The translations under genes and the position numbers were made by a program. 64,000 bases of DNA from G965222505 sp965222505 (lineage in GTDB: Bacteria; Bacteroidota; Rhodothermia; Rhodothermales; DATKEJ01): assembly GCA_965222505.1 (NCBI GenBank), contig OZ244956.1, forward strand, positions 1,674,001-1,738,000, read 5' to 3'. Under the pieces are notes generated by a model that ran no database searches, had not been told where the DNA came from, and saw only the letters and a program-made list of their open reading frames with translations. Every line of letters begins with the position of its first letter. Position 1 is the first letter of the stretch. This document shows positions 1 through 6,959 of the stretch, piece after piece.

Positions 1-534
1 GTCATCCTTGATCCCAACCGTCGAGCTAATATCTGTAAACGTGCCGTTGTCGTTACGATAGAAGCGGTTGGGGCCGACGGCTGTCAGGAGGAGGTCGGGA
101 TCGCCGTCGTTGTCATAGTCGGCAGCGGCCATGCCCATGCCGTAGAGGGGCGTGCTGAGTCCGGCCTGTTGGGTGACATCCCGGAAGGTCCCGTCGCCCT
201 GGTTCCGGTAGAGCGCCGAGGTGGGGTCTGTGCCGGGACTGCTGGGCCAGTTTTTACTATTGACGAGTAAGAGGTCCATCTGGCCGTCGCCGTCGTAATC
301 CAGGAAGCCGCCACCGGCCCCGGTGGTTTCCGGGAAATATTTTTTACCGTAGGCCCCGGTGTAATGGGTGAAATCCAGGCCAACGGCCTCGGCAACTTCG
401 GTAAATGTGACGGTGGGTGCTTCCGGTTCAGATGTAGTGGAGGTGGCTTCCGGCTCTGATTCCGCACCACAACCCATCCAGATCAGAAGGGTACAGAGCA
501 GAGCCATTCTGAATGCTTGTATGAATACCATCAT
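1..534 (-). CDS. FG-GAP/VCBS-repeat lipoprotein (CRTAC1/ASPIC-like), partial
   Basis: The first 178 residues are visible; the 3' part lies beyond the window edge. A hydrophobic signal ends in a lipobox-like I-W-M-G-C, with the lipidated Cys near residue 22, followed by a Ser/Thr/Glu linker. Two FG-GAP calcium-loop motifs follow (D-Y-D-G-D-G and D-Y-D-N-D-G), each with the 'LLLV' strand typical of VCBS beta-propeller blades. The phrase TEVAEAVGLDF is typical of CRTAC1-type proteins that carry an ASPIC/UnbV domain further on, but that domain is not visible here. The start is the MM pair at the upstream edge. It is probably a surface-exposed lipoprotein; the ligand is unknown. Confidence 0.8.
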   Translation of the reverse strand, partial: MMVFIQAFRMALLCTLLIWMGCGAESEPEATSTTSEPEAPTVTFTEVAEAVGLDFTHYTGAYGKKYFPETTGAGGGFLDYDGDGQMDLLLVNSKNWPSSPGTDPTSALYRNQGDGTFRDVTQQAGLSTPLYGMGMAAADYDNDGDPDLLLTAVGPNRFYRNDNGTFTDISSTVGIKDD

Positions 535-605
535 TTGTAATCTCAGACATGAATAGAAAGAGGTCTTGGATAATACGGTAACTCGTGATGCACATCAAAC
601 GAAGG

Positions 606-1652
606 TCATGTCAACCAATCGTCCAGATGCTCAGCCACAAACGCATCGTCGGTCAGGTGGGGGTACTGCTGATAGACCTGTTCGATGGCATCCTGCTGCC
701 CCGGCGACAACAGCTCATGCGGATTCAGACAACGGGGATGCCCCAGTAAGCCCTGCCGGTACAGCACATGATGAATGCCCGGTATACATCCGGCAAAGCC
801 GTTCGTGGCATCAAACACGGCGGCATTGACCTCGGTAATCTGCTGCGCCAGCGTGAGGTGCCTAGCTGGAACCGTACCCGCTTCGATGGCGGCATGGCAC
901 AAGGCCAACTGTTCAACCGCCCGGCGGGTGTGATAGGCCCAGTGCCCCAGCAAGCCACCCACCATACGGATGCGCCGTGTACCTTCGGAAGTTTTGATTG
1001 CGTAGGTCGTCAGGAGGTCTTCCAGGATGTGATCATCGTTGCCCGTATAGAGCGCGATCTCCCCGGCCCGACCGGTCTCGGCCACAGCCCGAACCACATC
1101 CAGGGTCTGGTACCGGTTGAACGGCGCAATTTTAATAGCGATGACGTTTTCAATTGCGGCAAAACGCCGCCAGAACGCACGGCTCAGGATGCGCCCCCCC
1201 ACGGCCGGTTGCAGGTAAAACCCGACAAGTGGTATATGCCGGGCCACGATGCGGCAGTGTTCGATCAAGTCATTATCGGAGGCCGTACCAAGGGCCGCCA
1301 ACGACAACAGTCCGGCATGATATCCGTAGGCCAAAGCCGTTTTTGCCTCGGCTACGGCCTGCGTGGTAGGCCCCACCAACCCCGCAACCCGGATCGTTTT
1401 ACGTCCCGTTGCCGCATCACAGGCATTCAGGGTTTCCGCGGCCAGTTCCAGCACCGGCGCATACAATCCGTGTGCCCGCATTTCAAACTGTGTGGTATGT
1501 ACCCCGACGGCCACCCCCCCGGCCCCGGCGGCGTGATAATACCGGGTGAGCGCACGTTGGTACCGTTCGTCCAAAGCTCCCCTTGCCGTGAGGGCCAACG
1601 GGTGGGCGGGGATGACAAGGCCGGATTTGATTGATGATTGGTAATTGGGCAT
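606..1652 (-). CDS. Dihydrodipicolinate synthase (DapA/NAL) family protein
   Basis: A 348-residue class I aldolase/lyase of the DapA/N-acetylneuraminate lyase superfamily. The fold is suggested by the AGAGGVAVGVHTTQF segment near the N-terminus, the Tyr strand (LVGFYLQPAVGG) and the Schiff-base Lys strand (AIKIAPFNRYQ). It is longer than true DapA (about 290 aa) and genuine lysine biosynthesis is unlikely; the neighbouring epimerase and two isomerase-like TIM barrels suggest catabolism of a sugar or sugar acid (inference). I start at the ATG at 1652; an upstream in-frame start adds 13 residues encoded in repeat DNA. Codons 2-9 (PNYQSSIK) are themselves encoded by a 7-bp repeat array. Confidence 0.8.
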   Translation of the reverse strand: MPNYQSSIKSGLVIPAHPLALTARGALDERYQRALTRYYHAAGAGGVAVGVHTTQFEMRAHGLYAPVLELAAETLNACDAATGRKTIRVAGLVGPTTQAVAEAKTALAYGYHAGLLSLAALGTASDNDLIEHCRIVARHIPLVGFYLQPAVGGRILSRAFWRRFAAIENVIAIKIAPFNRYQTLDVVRAVAETGRAGEIALYTGNDDHILEDLLTTYAIKTSEGTRRIRMVGGLLGHWAYHTRRAVEQLALCHAAIEAGTVPARHLTLAQQITEVNAAVFDATNGFAGCIPGIHHVLYRQGLLGHPRCLNPHELLSPGQQDAIEQVYQQYPHLTDDAFVAEHLDDWLT

Positions 1653-1715
1653 ATTTGATTTGTGATTGATGCTCAAATTACAAATCATCAATCACAAATC
1701 ATCAATCACAAATCA
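1628..1715. repeat. Inverted pair of 7-bp repeat arrays
   Basis: Six heptads read TGATTGA, TGATTGG, TAATTGG, GCATATT, TGATTTG, TGATTGA (1628-1669). After a 4-base centre come six complementary heptads CAAATTA, CAAATCA, TCAATCA, CAAATCA, TCAATCA, CAAATCA (1674-1715). Together they form an 88-bp imperfect palindrome. It overlaps the start codon of the DapA-like gene, and its last heptad supplies the TGA of the epimerase gene. Confidence 0.85.
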
Positions 1716-2741
1716 AAACCTTCCGTCCCGCACCTGAAACGAGGTCGGCTTCCCCAGGATGGGATTGCTGCTTTGTACCCACTGGGCCGTCCAGTTGAGC
1801 ATTTGGTCTATACCGGTTTCCAAAGGGCCGAAGGTATCCTCAGCGTAAGTGGCATTGCTGAGGAGAGCGGTATCGGCGGGGATGCCGGCCAGAATGGGGG
1901 TGCGGCCCAGCAGATGACCCAGGCGTTGGACCAGGTCGGCGACGGCGTATTGGGGGCCGGTCAGGTTCAGGGGAACAGCGGGGAAATCGGCGAAGGCCAG
2001 GGCGCGGAGGATGCGGTCGTTGGCATCGCCCTGCCAGATGCAATTTAGATGGCCCATCGTCAGGTCAATGGGTTCGTTGTGCCAGATCCGTTGGGCCAGG
2101 TCCAGAAGGACGCCGTAGCGGAGGTCGACGGCATAGTTGAGGCGGACCAACACCGTCGGGGTGCGATGACGGTCGGCATATCCCGCAAAGATGCGTTCCC
2201 GGGCCAGGCACGCCCGTGCGTATTCACCTACCGGCTCCAGAGGATCGGTTTCTACCGAACCGCCCCCGTCAATCGACACAAAGGGGTATACATTGCCTGT
2301 GGACAGCATCACCATCGTCCCCCCCGCATACCGTTCGCTGACCAGTACGGGGACCGTCGTGTTGATGAGCCATGTCAGACCGGGTTGGGCACCAGTACCG
2401 AATTTGCGCCCGACGAGGTAGATCACATTCGGGGTATCCGGCAATGCGGCCACAGCGGCAGGGTCCAGCAAGTCGGCAGCCAGGGTTTGCACACCGTGTT
2501 GTTCGAGCCGCGTTCGGGCAACAGTGTCGGAAAACCGGCTCACGGCGATCACGTCTAGAGAATGCCCGGCAGCCTCGGCAGCCCGCACGGCCAACATGCA
2601 GAGTGTCGGTCCCATTTTGCCTCCTGCACCGAGAACGACCAAGGGGCTTTTCACCGAAGGCATGAAATCCACCAACGCCGGGGACGGTCGGGTGAGGGTG
2701 TCTTCGAGCGTGGAGGTGTTGGGAATGAAAGAAGGTGACAT
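1713..2741 (-). CDS. NAD-dependent epimerase/dehydratase (extended SDR-like)
   Basis: 342 residues. The Rossmann nucleotide-binding loop is clear (VVLGAGGKMG, near residue 36), followed by the NVIYLVGRKFG strand. A catalytic-region Tyr is present in GEYARACLARE, but the usual YxxxK Lys is replaced (Tyr followed three residues later by Cys, then Arg/Glu), so a standard SDR mechanism is doubtful. The N-terminal extension before the Rossmann fold resembles a family I recall next to DapA-like genes in Bacteroidota and Planctomycetes, which supports the start at 2741. It probably forms an operon with the DapA-like gene 60 bp downstream. Substrate unknown. Confidence 0.75.
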   Translation of the reverse strand: MSPSFIPNTSTLEDTLTRPSPALVDFMPSVKSPLVVLGAGGKMGPTLCMLAVRAAEAAGHSLDVIAVSRFSDTVARTRLEQHGVQTLAADLLDPAAVAALPDTPNVIYLVGRKFGTGAQPGLTWLINTTVPVLVSERYAGGTMVMLSTGNVYPFVSIDGGGSVETDPLEPVGEYARACLARERIFAGYADRHRTPTVLVRLNYAVDLRYGVLLDLAQRIWHNEPIDLTMGHLNCIWQGDANDRILRALAFADFPAVPLNLTGPQYAVADLVQRLGHLLGRTPILAGIPADTALLSNATYAEDTFGPLETGIDQMLNWTAQWVQSSNPILGKPTSFQVRDGRF

Positions 2742-2762
2742 GGAGTTGGGGTTGTTTTTTGT

Positions 2763-2783
2763 TGCGTGATGCGTGATGCGTGA
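2763..2783. repeat. Three perfect TGCGTGA heptads
   Basis: Three tandem TGCGTGA units lie between divergent genes. They face a complementary array at 2879-2899, 95 bp away. Confidence 0.85.
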
Positions 2784-2878
2784 TTTTGGCTTGAATGGGC
2801 CTGCTCAAAACAACTGTAGTGCGTATGTTTATTTTCAATATGCGCATTGGGGATTCAGCGCAGTACTTTAACACCGTT

Positions 2879-2899
2879 TCACGCAATACGCATTACGCA
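2879..2899. repeat. Complementary heptads TCACGCA, ATACGCA, TTACGCA
   Basis: This is the inverted partner of the array at 2763-2783. It ends 10 bp before the ATG of the TIM-barrel gene at 2910, so the pair brackets the divergent promoter region. Confidence 0.8.
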
Positions 2900-2909
2900 A
2901 CACGTCCCA

Positions 2910-3725
2910 ATGAACTTACAACTTTATCGGGCCACATGGGGCATGGAAATGTCCTGGGCCACTCTTTTTTCCAGGGTAGCAGTTGAAGGCTATGCAGGCA
3001 TCGAAGCACCGCTGATTCACCTGGACCGGCACCTCCCCAAGGTTCCGCTGGAACCGCATGGCCTGGGTTGCATCCCCATGATCTTTACCGAGGGAGAGAA
3101 TGTTGCGGCCCATCTTGCCTCCTTCCAGACCCAGTTGGAGAGTTGCGTACCCTACCAGCCACCGCTGGTCAACTGCCACAGCGGCTACGACGGCTGGACC
3201 GAAGATGAATCCATCCGCTTCTTTGAAGCTGCCCTTGCCATCGAAGCCGATCTCGGTGTGCTGGTGGCCCATGAGACCCACCGGGGTCGGATTCTCTATA
3301 ACCCGTGGACGACCCTGCGTATGGTCGAGCGGTTTGATGCCCTCAAGCTGTGCTGTGATTTCAGCCATTGGGTCTGCGTGTGTGAACGCCTGCTTCCTCG
3401 CATGGATGATCTCATCGCAGCCTGTGCTTTGCAAGCGCTGCACATTCATGCACGGGTGGGGTATGAAGAAGGTCCTCAAGTGCCGGACCCGCGTGCGCCC
3501 GAATACCGTCGGCACCTGGAAGCACACGAAGCCTGGTGGGATGCCATTTGGTCTGCCCAACAACAAAAAGGCATGGAGACCATCACCCTTACACCCGAGT
3601 TTGGCCCGCCACCCTACCTGCACAGCCTCCCCTACACTAAAGCGCCTGTGGCCGATTTGTGGGAGATTTGTTCCTGGCAAGGCCAACGACAAGCCGAACG
3701 GTTTGCAAAACAATTTGGGGCATGA
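2910..3725 (+). CDS. Xylose-isomerase-like TIM-barrel protein (sugar phosphate isomerase/epimerase type)
   Basis: 271 residues with the AP-endonuclease-2/xylose-isomerase-like barrel pattern. Likely metal ligands or catalytic residues are seen at strand ends: NCHSGYDGW (His), VAHETHRGR (Glu), CCDFSHW (Asp/His), and a late ITLTPEFGPPPY (Glu). I start at ATG 2910 (MNLQLYRATWGM) because upstream codons are encoded in repeat DNA. The stop overlaps the next gene's start (ATGA), so the two barrels are translationally coupled. It probably isomerises or dehydrates the same substrate class as the divergent aldolase/epimerase pair (inference). Confidence 0.8.
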   Translation: MNLQLYRATWGMEMSWATLFSRVAVEGYAGIEAPLIHLDRHLPKVPLEPHGLGCIPMIFTEGENVAAHLASFQTQLESCVPYQPPLVNCHSGYDGWTEDESIRFFEAALAIEADLGVLVAHETHRGRILYNPWTTLRMVERFDALKLCCDFSHWVCVCERLLPRMDDLIAACALQALHIHARVGYEEGPQVPDPRAPEYRRHLEAHEAWWDAIWSAQQQKGMETITLTPEFGPPPYLHSLPYTKAPVADLWEICSWQGQRQAERFAKQFGA

Positions 3726-4561
3726 CCGAACTGCTGCTCAACACTATTGCGCTGGACCCTAACCGATGGACGCCGGAGCATATGCCCTATTTCAAGCTGG
3801 ATCAACTGCTCTCCGCAATCGCCGGGGCCGGATTCAAGGGCCTGGAATGCTGGCAGTATCACCTCTCCGGTGCCTCACTTGACGAAGTGGCCGAATATGC
3901 CCGCAGGGGCCGAGACCTGGGCCTGACGTTTCCTGTGGTGGGTGTCTACCCACAACTACACCTCGAAGGCCCGGCAAAGGATAAGGCGTGGGACGACCTG
4001 CAACGGCTCATCGAACGCGCCGTGGTGCTGGAGGCCAGGGTCCTGAAATGCTTCGTCGGCACCCAGGCGTCTGCGACCCTTGACGAAGGGTCATATGCCC
4101 GGTCCCTGACGTTCCTGCAAGCACTTACTGAAGCAGCGTACATAGCTGGCCTGATCCTCACCGGTGAAACCCATGAAAACACCCTGTTCGATAGCGTTAC
4201 AAGCTGCCGCCGGGTACTGGATGAACTGAATGCCCCCAACCTCAAGGTCTGCTTTCAGCCATACAACTTTGAGGATACAGCGTTGATGTGCACCGATTAC
4301 GAAGCGTTGCATCCGTGGGTAACCCATGTCCACTTTCAGGGTCGGAAGAACGACACTTTTGTGTTGCTGGAAGAGGCCACGCTGGATTATGCACCCCTGG
4401 TTAAATCCCTCGCCGATCATCACTTTGCCGGGTATGCCTGCATCGAGTTTGTTAAAGACTGTGTGGTAGAGAAACCGGAGCACTTTCCCATTCCCCTTGT
4501 GCTCGAAAATGCCACCCGCGACCAAGCCTACCTGAACCAGTTGTTTGCTCGCTTCCGGTAA
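3722..4561 (+). CDS. Second xylose-isomerase-like TIM-barrel protein
   Basis: 279 residues, coupled to the previous gene by a 4-bp ATGA overlap. Barrel motifs are LTGETHENT (Glu near residue 145), VCFQPYNFED, HVHFQGRK (His) and a late CIEFVKDC (Glu), consistent with a divalent-metal sugar isomerase/epimerase centre. It is clearly diverged from its neighbour, so the pair may catalyse successive steps or form a hetero-oligomer (inference). Substrate unknown. Confidence 0.8.
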   Translation: MTELLLNTIALDPNRWTPEHMPYFKLDQLLSAIAGAGFKGLECWQYHLSGASLDEVAEYARRGRDLGLTFPVVGVYPQLHLEGPAKDKAWDDLQRLIERAVVLEARVLKCFVGTQASATLDEGSYARSLTFLQALTEAAYIAGLILTGETHENTLFDSVTSCRRVLDELNAPNLKVCFQPYNFEDTALMCTDYEALHPWVTHVHFQGRKNDTFVLLEEATLDYAPLVKSLADHHFAGYACIEFVKDCVVEKPEHFPIPLVLENATRDQAYLNQLFARFR

Positions 4562-4597
4562 CATCTTTTTAATGATTTATCTCAGGCATGTTTTAAA

Positions 4598-5152
4598 ATG
4601 ATAACAACCACATTGAGCGAACAGTATCCTGAATACCGGATTGAAGACCGATCAGTACCTCTGACCAAGTTGCCTGGCTGGGTCTGGGTGCTAACCTTGG
4701 TCTTGTTGGTGGTTCCCCTTGGGATCTACATGATGTTCTACTGGCCGCTGAACCTCGGCTGGATGTGGCTGACCTGGGCGCTGGTCCTGATTCTGCTCCA
4801 CGAGGGGATCCACGCGGTAGCCTGGAAGTTGGCCAGCGGCCTGACCTGGTCGATGTTTACCTTCGGTATCCTGTGGAAAACCCTTACCCCGTACTGCCAT
4901 TGTAAGGCCCCCATGCCGGCCCGGCCCTACCGCATAGGGGCCATCATGCCGTTTATCGTAACCGGCTTACTCCCGTGGGGCATCAGCCTCACCACCGGAG
5001 ATGCCGAACTCGCCGTCGCTTCCGCCCTCCTGATCAGCGGAGCCGGGGGTGACCTTTACGTGCTCTGGTCCGTCCGGGACCTGCCGGACACCGTGTTGCT
5101 CCAGGATCACGATGCCCAAGCCGGATGCGTGGTCCTATGGCCGGAGAAATAG
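4598..5152 (+). CDS. Putative membrane zincin, DUF3267-like
   Basis: 184 residues with four hydrophobic segments (about 26-48, 52-75, 108-125, 132-150). The second carries a zinc-protease HExxH motif (HEGIH, residues 68-72) within the membrane, and a late Asp-containing segment (GGDLYVLWSV) could supply the third ligand, as in DUF3267 proteins. It is probably an integral membrane metallopeptidase or a degenerate relative. It follows the isomerase genes by 36 bp, but a functional link is not evident. Confidence 0.7.
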   Translation: MITTTLSEQYPEYRIEDRSVPLTKLPGWVWVLTLVLLVVPLGIYMMFYWPLNLGWMWLTWALVLILLHEGIHAVAWKLASGLTWSMFTFGILWKTLTPYCHCKAPMPARPYRIGAIMPFIVTGLLPWGISLTTGDAELAVASALLISGAGGDLYVLWSVRDLPDTVLLQDHDAQAGCVVLWPEK

Positions 5153-5178
5153 TTGAGCCTGCCTACGTTGGACCGCTC

Positions 5179-5226
5179 GCTGTGGTCCGTTGTAGACTTC
5201 GGGCATAACCCACAACGGACCACAGC
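5179..5226. repeat. Perfect 15-bp inverted repeat after DUF3267 gene
   Basis: Arms 5179-5193 and 5212-5226 are exact complements around an 18-base loop. A second hairpin follows (CCCCTG 5230-5235 with CAGGGG 5242-5247), then heptad-like ACAAAGA, ACCACGG, ACCAACA. It lies 26 bp past the stop. A terminator is possible, but there is no T-run. The gap 5153-5504 holds no gene, only this and the 64-bp repeats. Confidence 0.75.
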
Positions 5227-5327
5227 CTGCCCCTGCGCAGACAGGGGGACAAAGAACCACGGACCAACAAAAATGTCATCCTTTTGTGAGGATTGCTCCC
5301 GGTTGCTGGTATAGTTTATGAAGTCCT

Positions 5328-5391
5328 GTTACGCCGTCTTGGCCCATTCGACCTGGTCGAATTGCACAACATCAACGACAAGCGGCGTAAC
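5328..5391. repeat. 64-bp palindromic repeat, copy 1
   Basis: Begins GTTACGCCG and ends CGGCGTAAC. Inside is a second palindrome, TTCGACC-T-GGTCGAA. It is identical to copy 2 across 64 bp. Flanks share AGTCCT on the left and TTCA on the right. Confidence 0.9.
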
Positions 5392-5408
5392 TTCAGTTAA
5401 ATAGTCCT

Positions 5409-5472
5409 GTTACGCCGTCTTGGCCCATTCGACCTGGTCGAATTGCACAACATCAACGACAAGCGGCGTAAC
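5409..5472. repeat. 64-bp palindromic repeat, copy 2 (tandem)
   Basis: A direct copy of 5328-5391 with an 81-bp repeat period. It ends 32 bp before the start codon of the DM13 lipoprotein gene, so the tandem pair forms that gene's upstream region. Confidence 0.9.
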
Positions 5473-5504
5473 TTCAAATATGAAATCAACCAACCTGATT
5501 ATCT

Positions 5505-5966
5505 ATGCGAAATATGGTGATGCGATGGCGGGGCCTGCCGGCATTACTCCTGGTGTGGAGTGGATGCATCGGCACGGATTTTATTGACGATTTTCCCGAT
5601 GACGGTGGGGACGGTACCCCAATGGAAGAAGTGACAGGAGACGAACGGACCGGCGAGTTTACCGCACGGGCCGGAACCTCGTACCAGGTGATGGGCACGG
5701 TGACGTTGAAGCGGCTGGACAGCGGACGCCTGAGCGTGGAATTTGCCGACAACTTCAGTACCAGCAATGGCCCCCGGCTGCATGTATATCTGTCCGAGAG
5801 CCAGCGTGTTACGGGGTCGAGTGTGGACCTGGGGGCGCTACAAAGTACAACCGGCGCACAGGCCTATACGGTGTCGTCAGAGGTTACCCTCGAACAGTTC
5901 AATTACGTATTGATTCACTGTGTGCCGTTTAACGTCTCATTCGGCTTTGCACAACTCGGAGGATAA
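5505..5966 (+). CDS. DM13-domain lipoprotein
   Basis: 153 residues with a lipobox at LVWSG-C (Cys 21), then an acidic linker (DDFPDDGGDG). The remainder matches the DM13 pattern: GTVTL strand, DNFSTSNGP, LHVYLSES, and a late Cys-containing strand (VLIHCVPFNVSFGFAQL). DM13 domains have been proposed to act in electron transfer or redox at the cell surface (family knowledge). The TAA sits inside the next gene's ribosome-binding region, so it is co-transcribed with the barrel protein. Confidence 0.8.
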   Translation: MRNMVMRWRGLPALLLVWSGCIGTDFIDDFPDDGGDGTPMEEVTGDERTGEFTARAGTSYQVMGTVTLKRLDSGRLSVEFADNFSTSNGPRLHVYLSESQRVTGSSVDLGALQSTTGAQAYTVSSEVTLEQFNYVLIHCVPFNVSFGFAQLGG

Positions 5967-5967
5967 A

Positions 5968-6822
5968 ATGAAACGGATATGTTGTGTACTGGGCCTCGGG
6001 TTGTGCCTCACATGGCTGGCCGAACCGGCACACGCTGATGGTTGGCCACAGAAAAAAGGACAGGGGTACTACCGCGTCGGATTTAACTGGGTGCGGGCCG
6101 GGCAATTTTATGAGGTGAATGGCAACCGGATCGACATTCCCACCCTCAGCGATTACACCGTCAGTTTCTACGGCGAGTACGGCATCAACGACCGGATCAC
6201 GGGTATCGTGTATGTGCCGTTCATGCAGCGCATCACCCTGAACAAACAGGTCGGCGAACCCAGCGGCGTGGTGTTTTTTGAGGGCGATGCCATAACCGGC
6301 GTGGCCGACATCGACGTGGGCCTGCGCATCGGCCTGCTGAAAGCGGGCAATACCGTCCTGAGTGCGGGCCTCCTGCTGGGCCTGCCGGTCGGCAATACCG
6401 ACCAGGCCAACGGGCTGTTTACCGGCGATGGAGAATTCAACCAGCGAATTGCCCTGGAACTGGGTCACTCGTTCTACCCGGCCCCGGCATACGTTGTTGC
6501 CAGTGCAGGCTTTAATAACCGCACCCAGGGGTTCTCGGACGAGCTGCACTACAAGCTCGAAGCCGGGTATTCATTCAGCGAAAAATGGACAGCCATCACC
6601 CGCATTCGTGGTGTCTCCTCCTTCGAAAACGGAGATGAAGGCATAACCGGTGGTACCGGCGGGCTCTACGGCAACAACCAGCGCTACCTTGCCTATGGGG
6701 CCGAACTCGCCTATGCCTTCACCTCTGCCCTGGGCTTCTCATTGACCCTCGAAGGCGCAACCCTGGGGCGAAACGTGCTGTCTGCACCAGCTGTTAATGT
6801 GGGGATTTTTCTCAAGCGTTAG
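5968..6822 (+). CDS. Outer-membrane beta-barrel protein (MetA-phenol/transporter-like)
   Basis: 284 residues with a cleavable signal peptide ending AHA-D near residue 22. Alternating hydrophobic strands (for example TVSFYGEYGINDRITGIVYVPF, split by a turn) run to a terminal strand ending in aromatic/basic residues (VGIFLKR), typical of barrels resembling the Phenol_MetA_deg family. The start at 5968 is set by GGAGG at 5958-5962, one of the few strong ribosome-binding sites here. Coupled to the DM13 lipoprotein; the pair could form an envelope redox or transport unit (inference). Confidence 0.75.
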   Translation: MKRICCVLGLGLCLTWLAEPAHADGWPQKKGQGYYRVGFNWVRAGQFYEVNGNRIDIPTLSDYTVSFYGEYGINDRITGIVYVPFMQRITLNKQVGEPSGVVFFEGDAITGVADIDVGLRIGLLKAGNTVLSAGLLLGLPVGNTDQANGLFTGDGEFNQRIALELGHSFYPAPAYVVASAGFNNRTQGFSDELHYKLEAGYSFSEKWTAITRIRGVSSFENGDEGITGGTGGLYGNNQRYLAYGAELAYAFTSALGFSLTLEGATLGRNVLSAPAVNVGIFLKR

Positions 6823-6959
6823 GGCGTACTGACATTCAAGCATAAACGGCGATTTTCAGGGGGTGATCTGGAGCTTTTTTCTTATGTTTGGAAGGCGTTA
6901 CCTTCTTTTCCTTTGCCCCCCTTCTCATGACCACCCGCGTACCAACCGGAGTAACGAGA

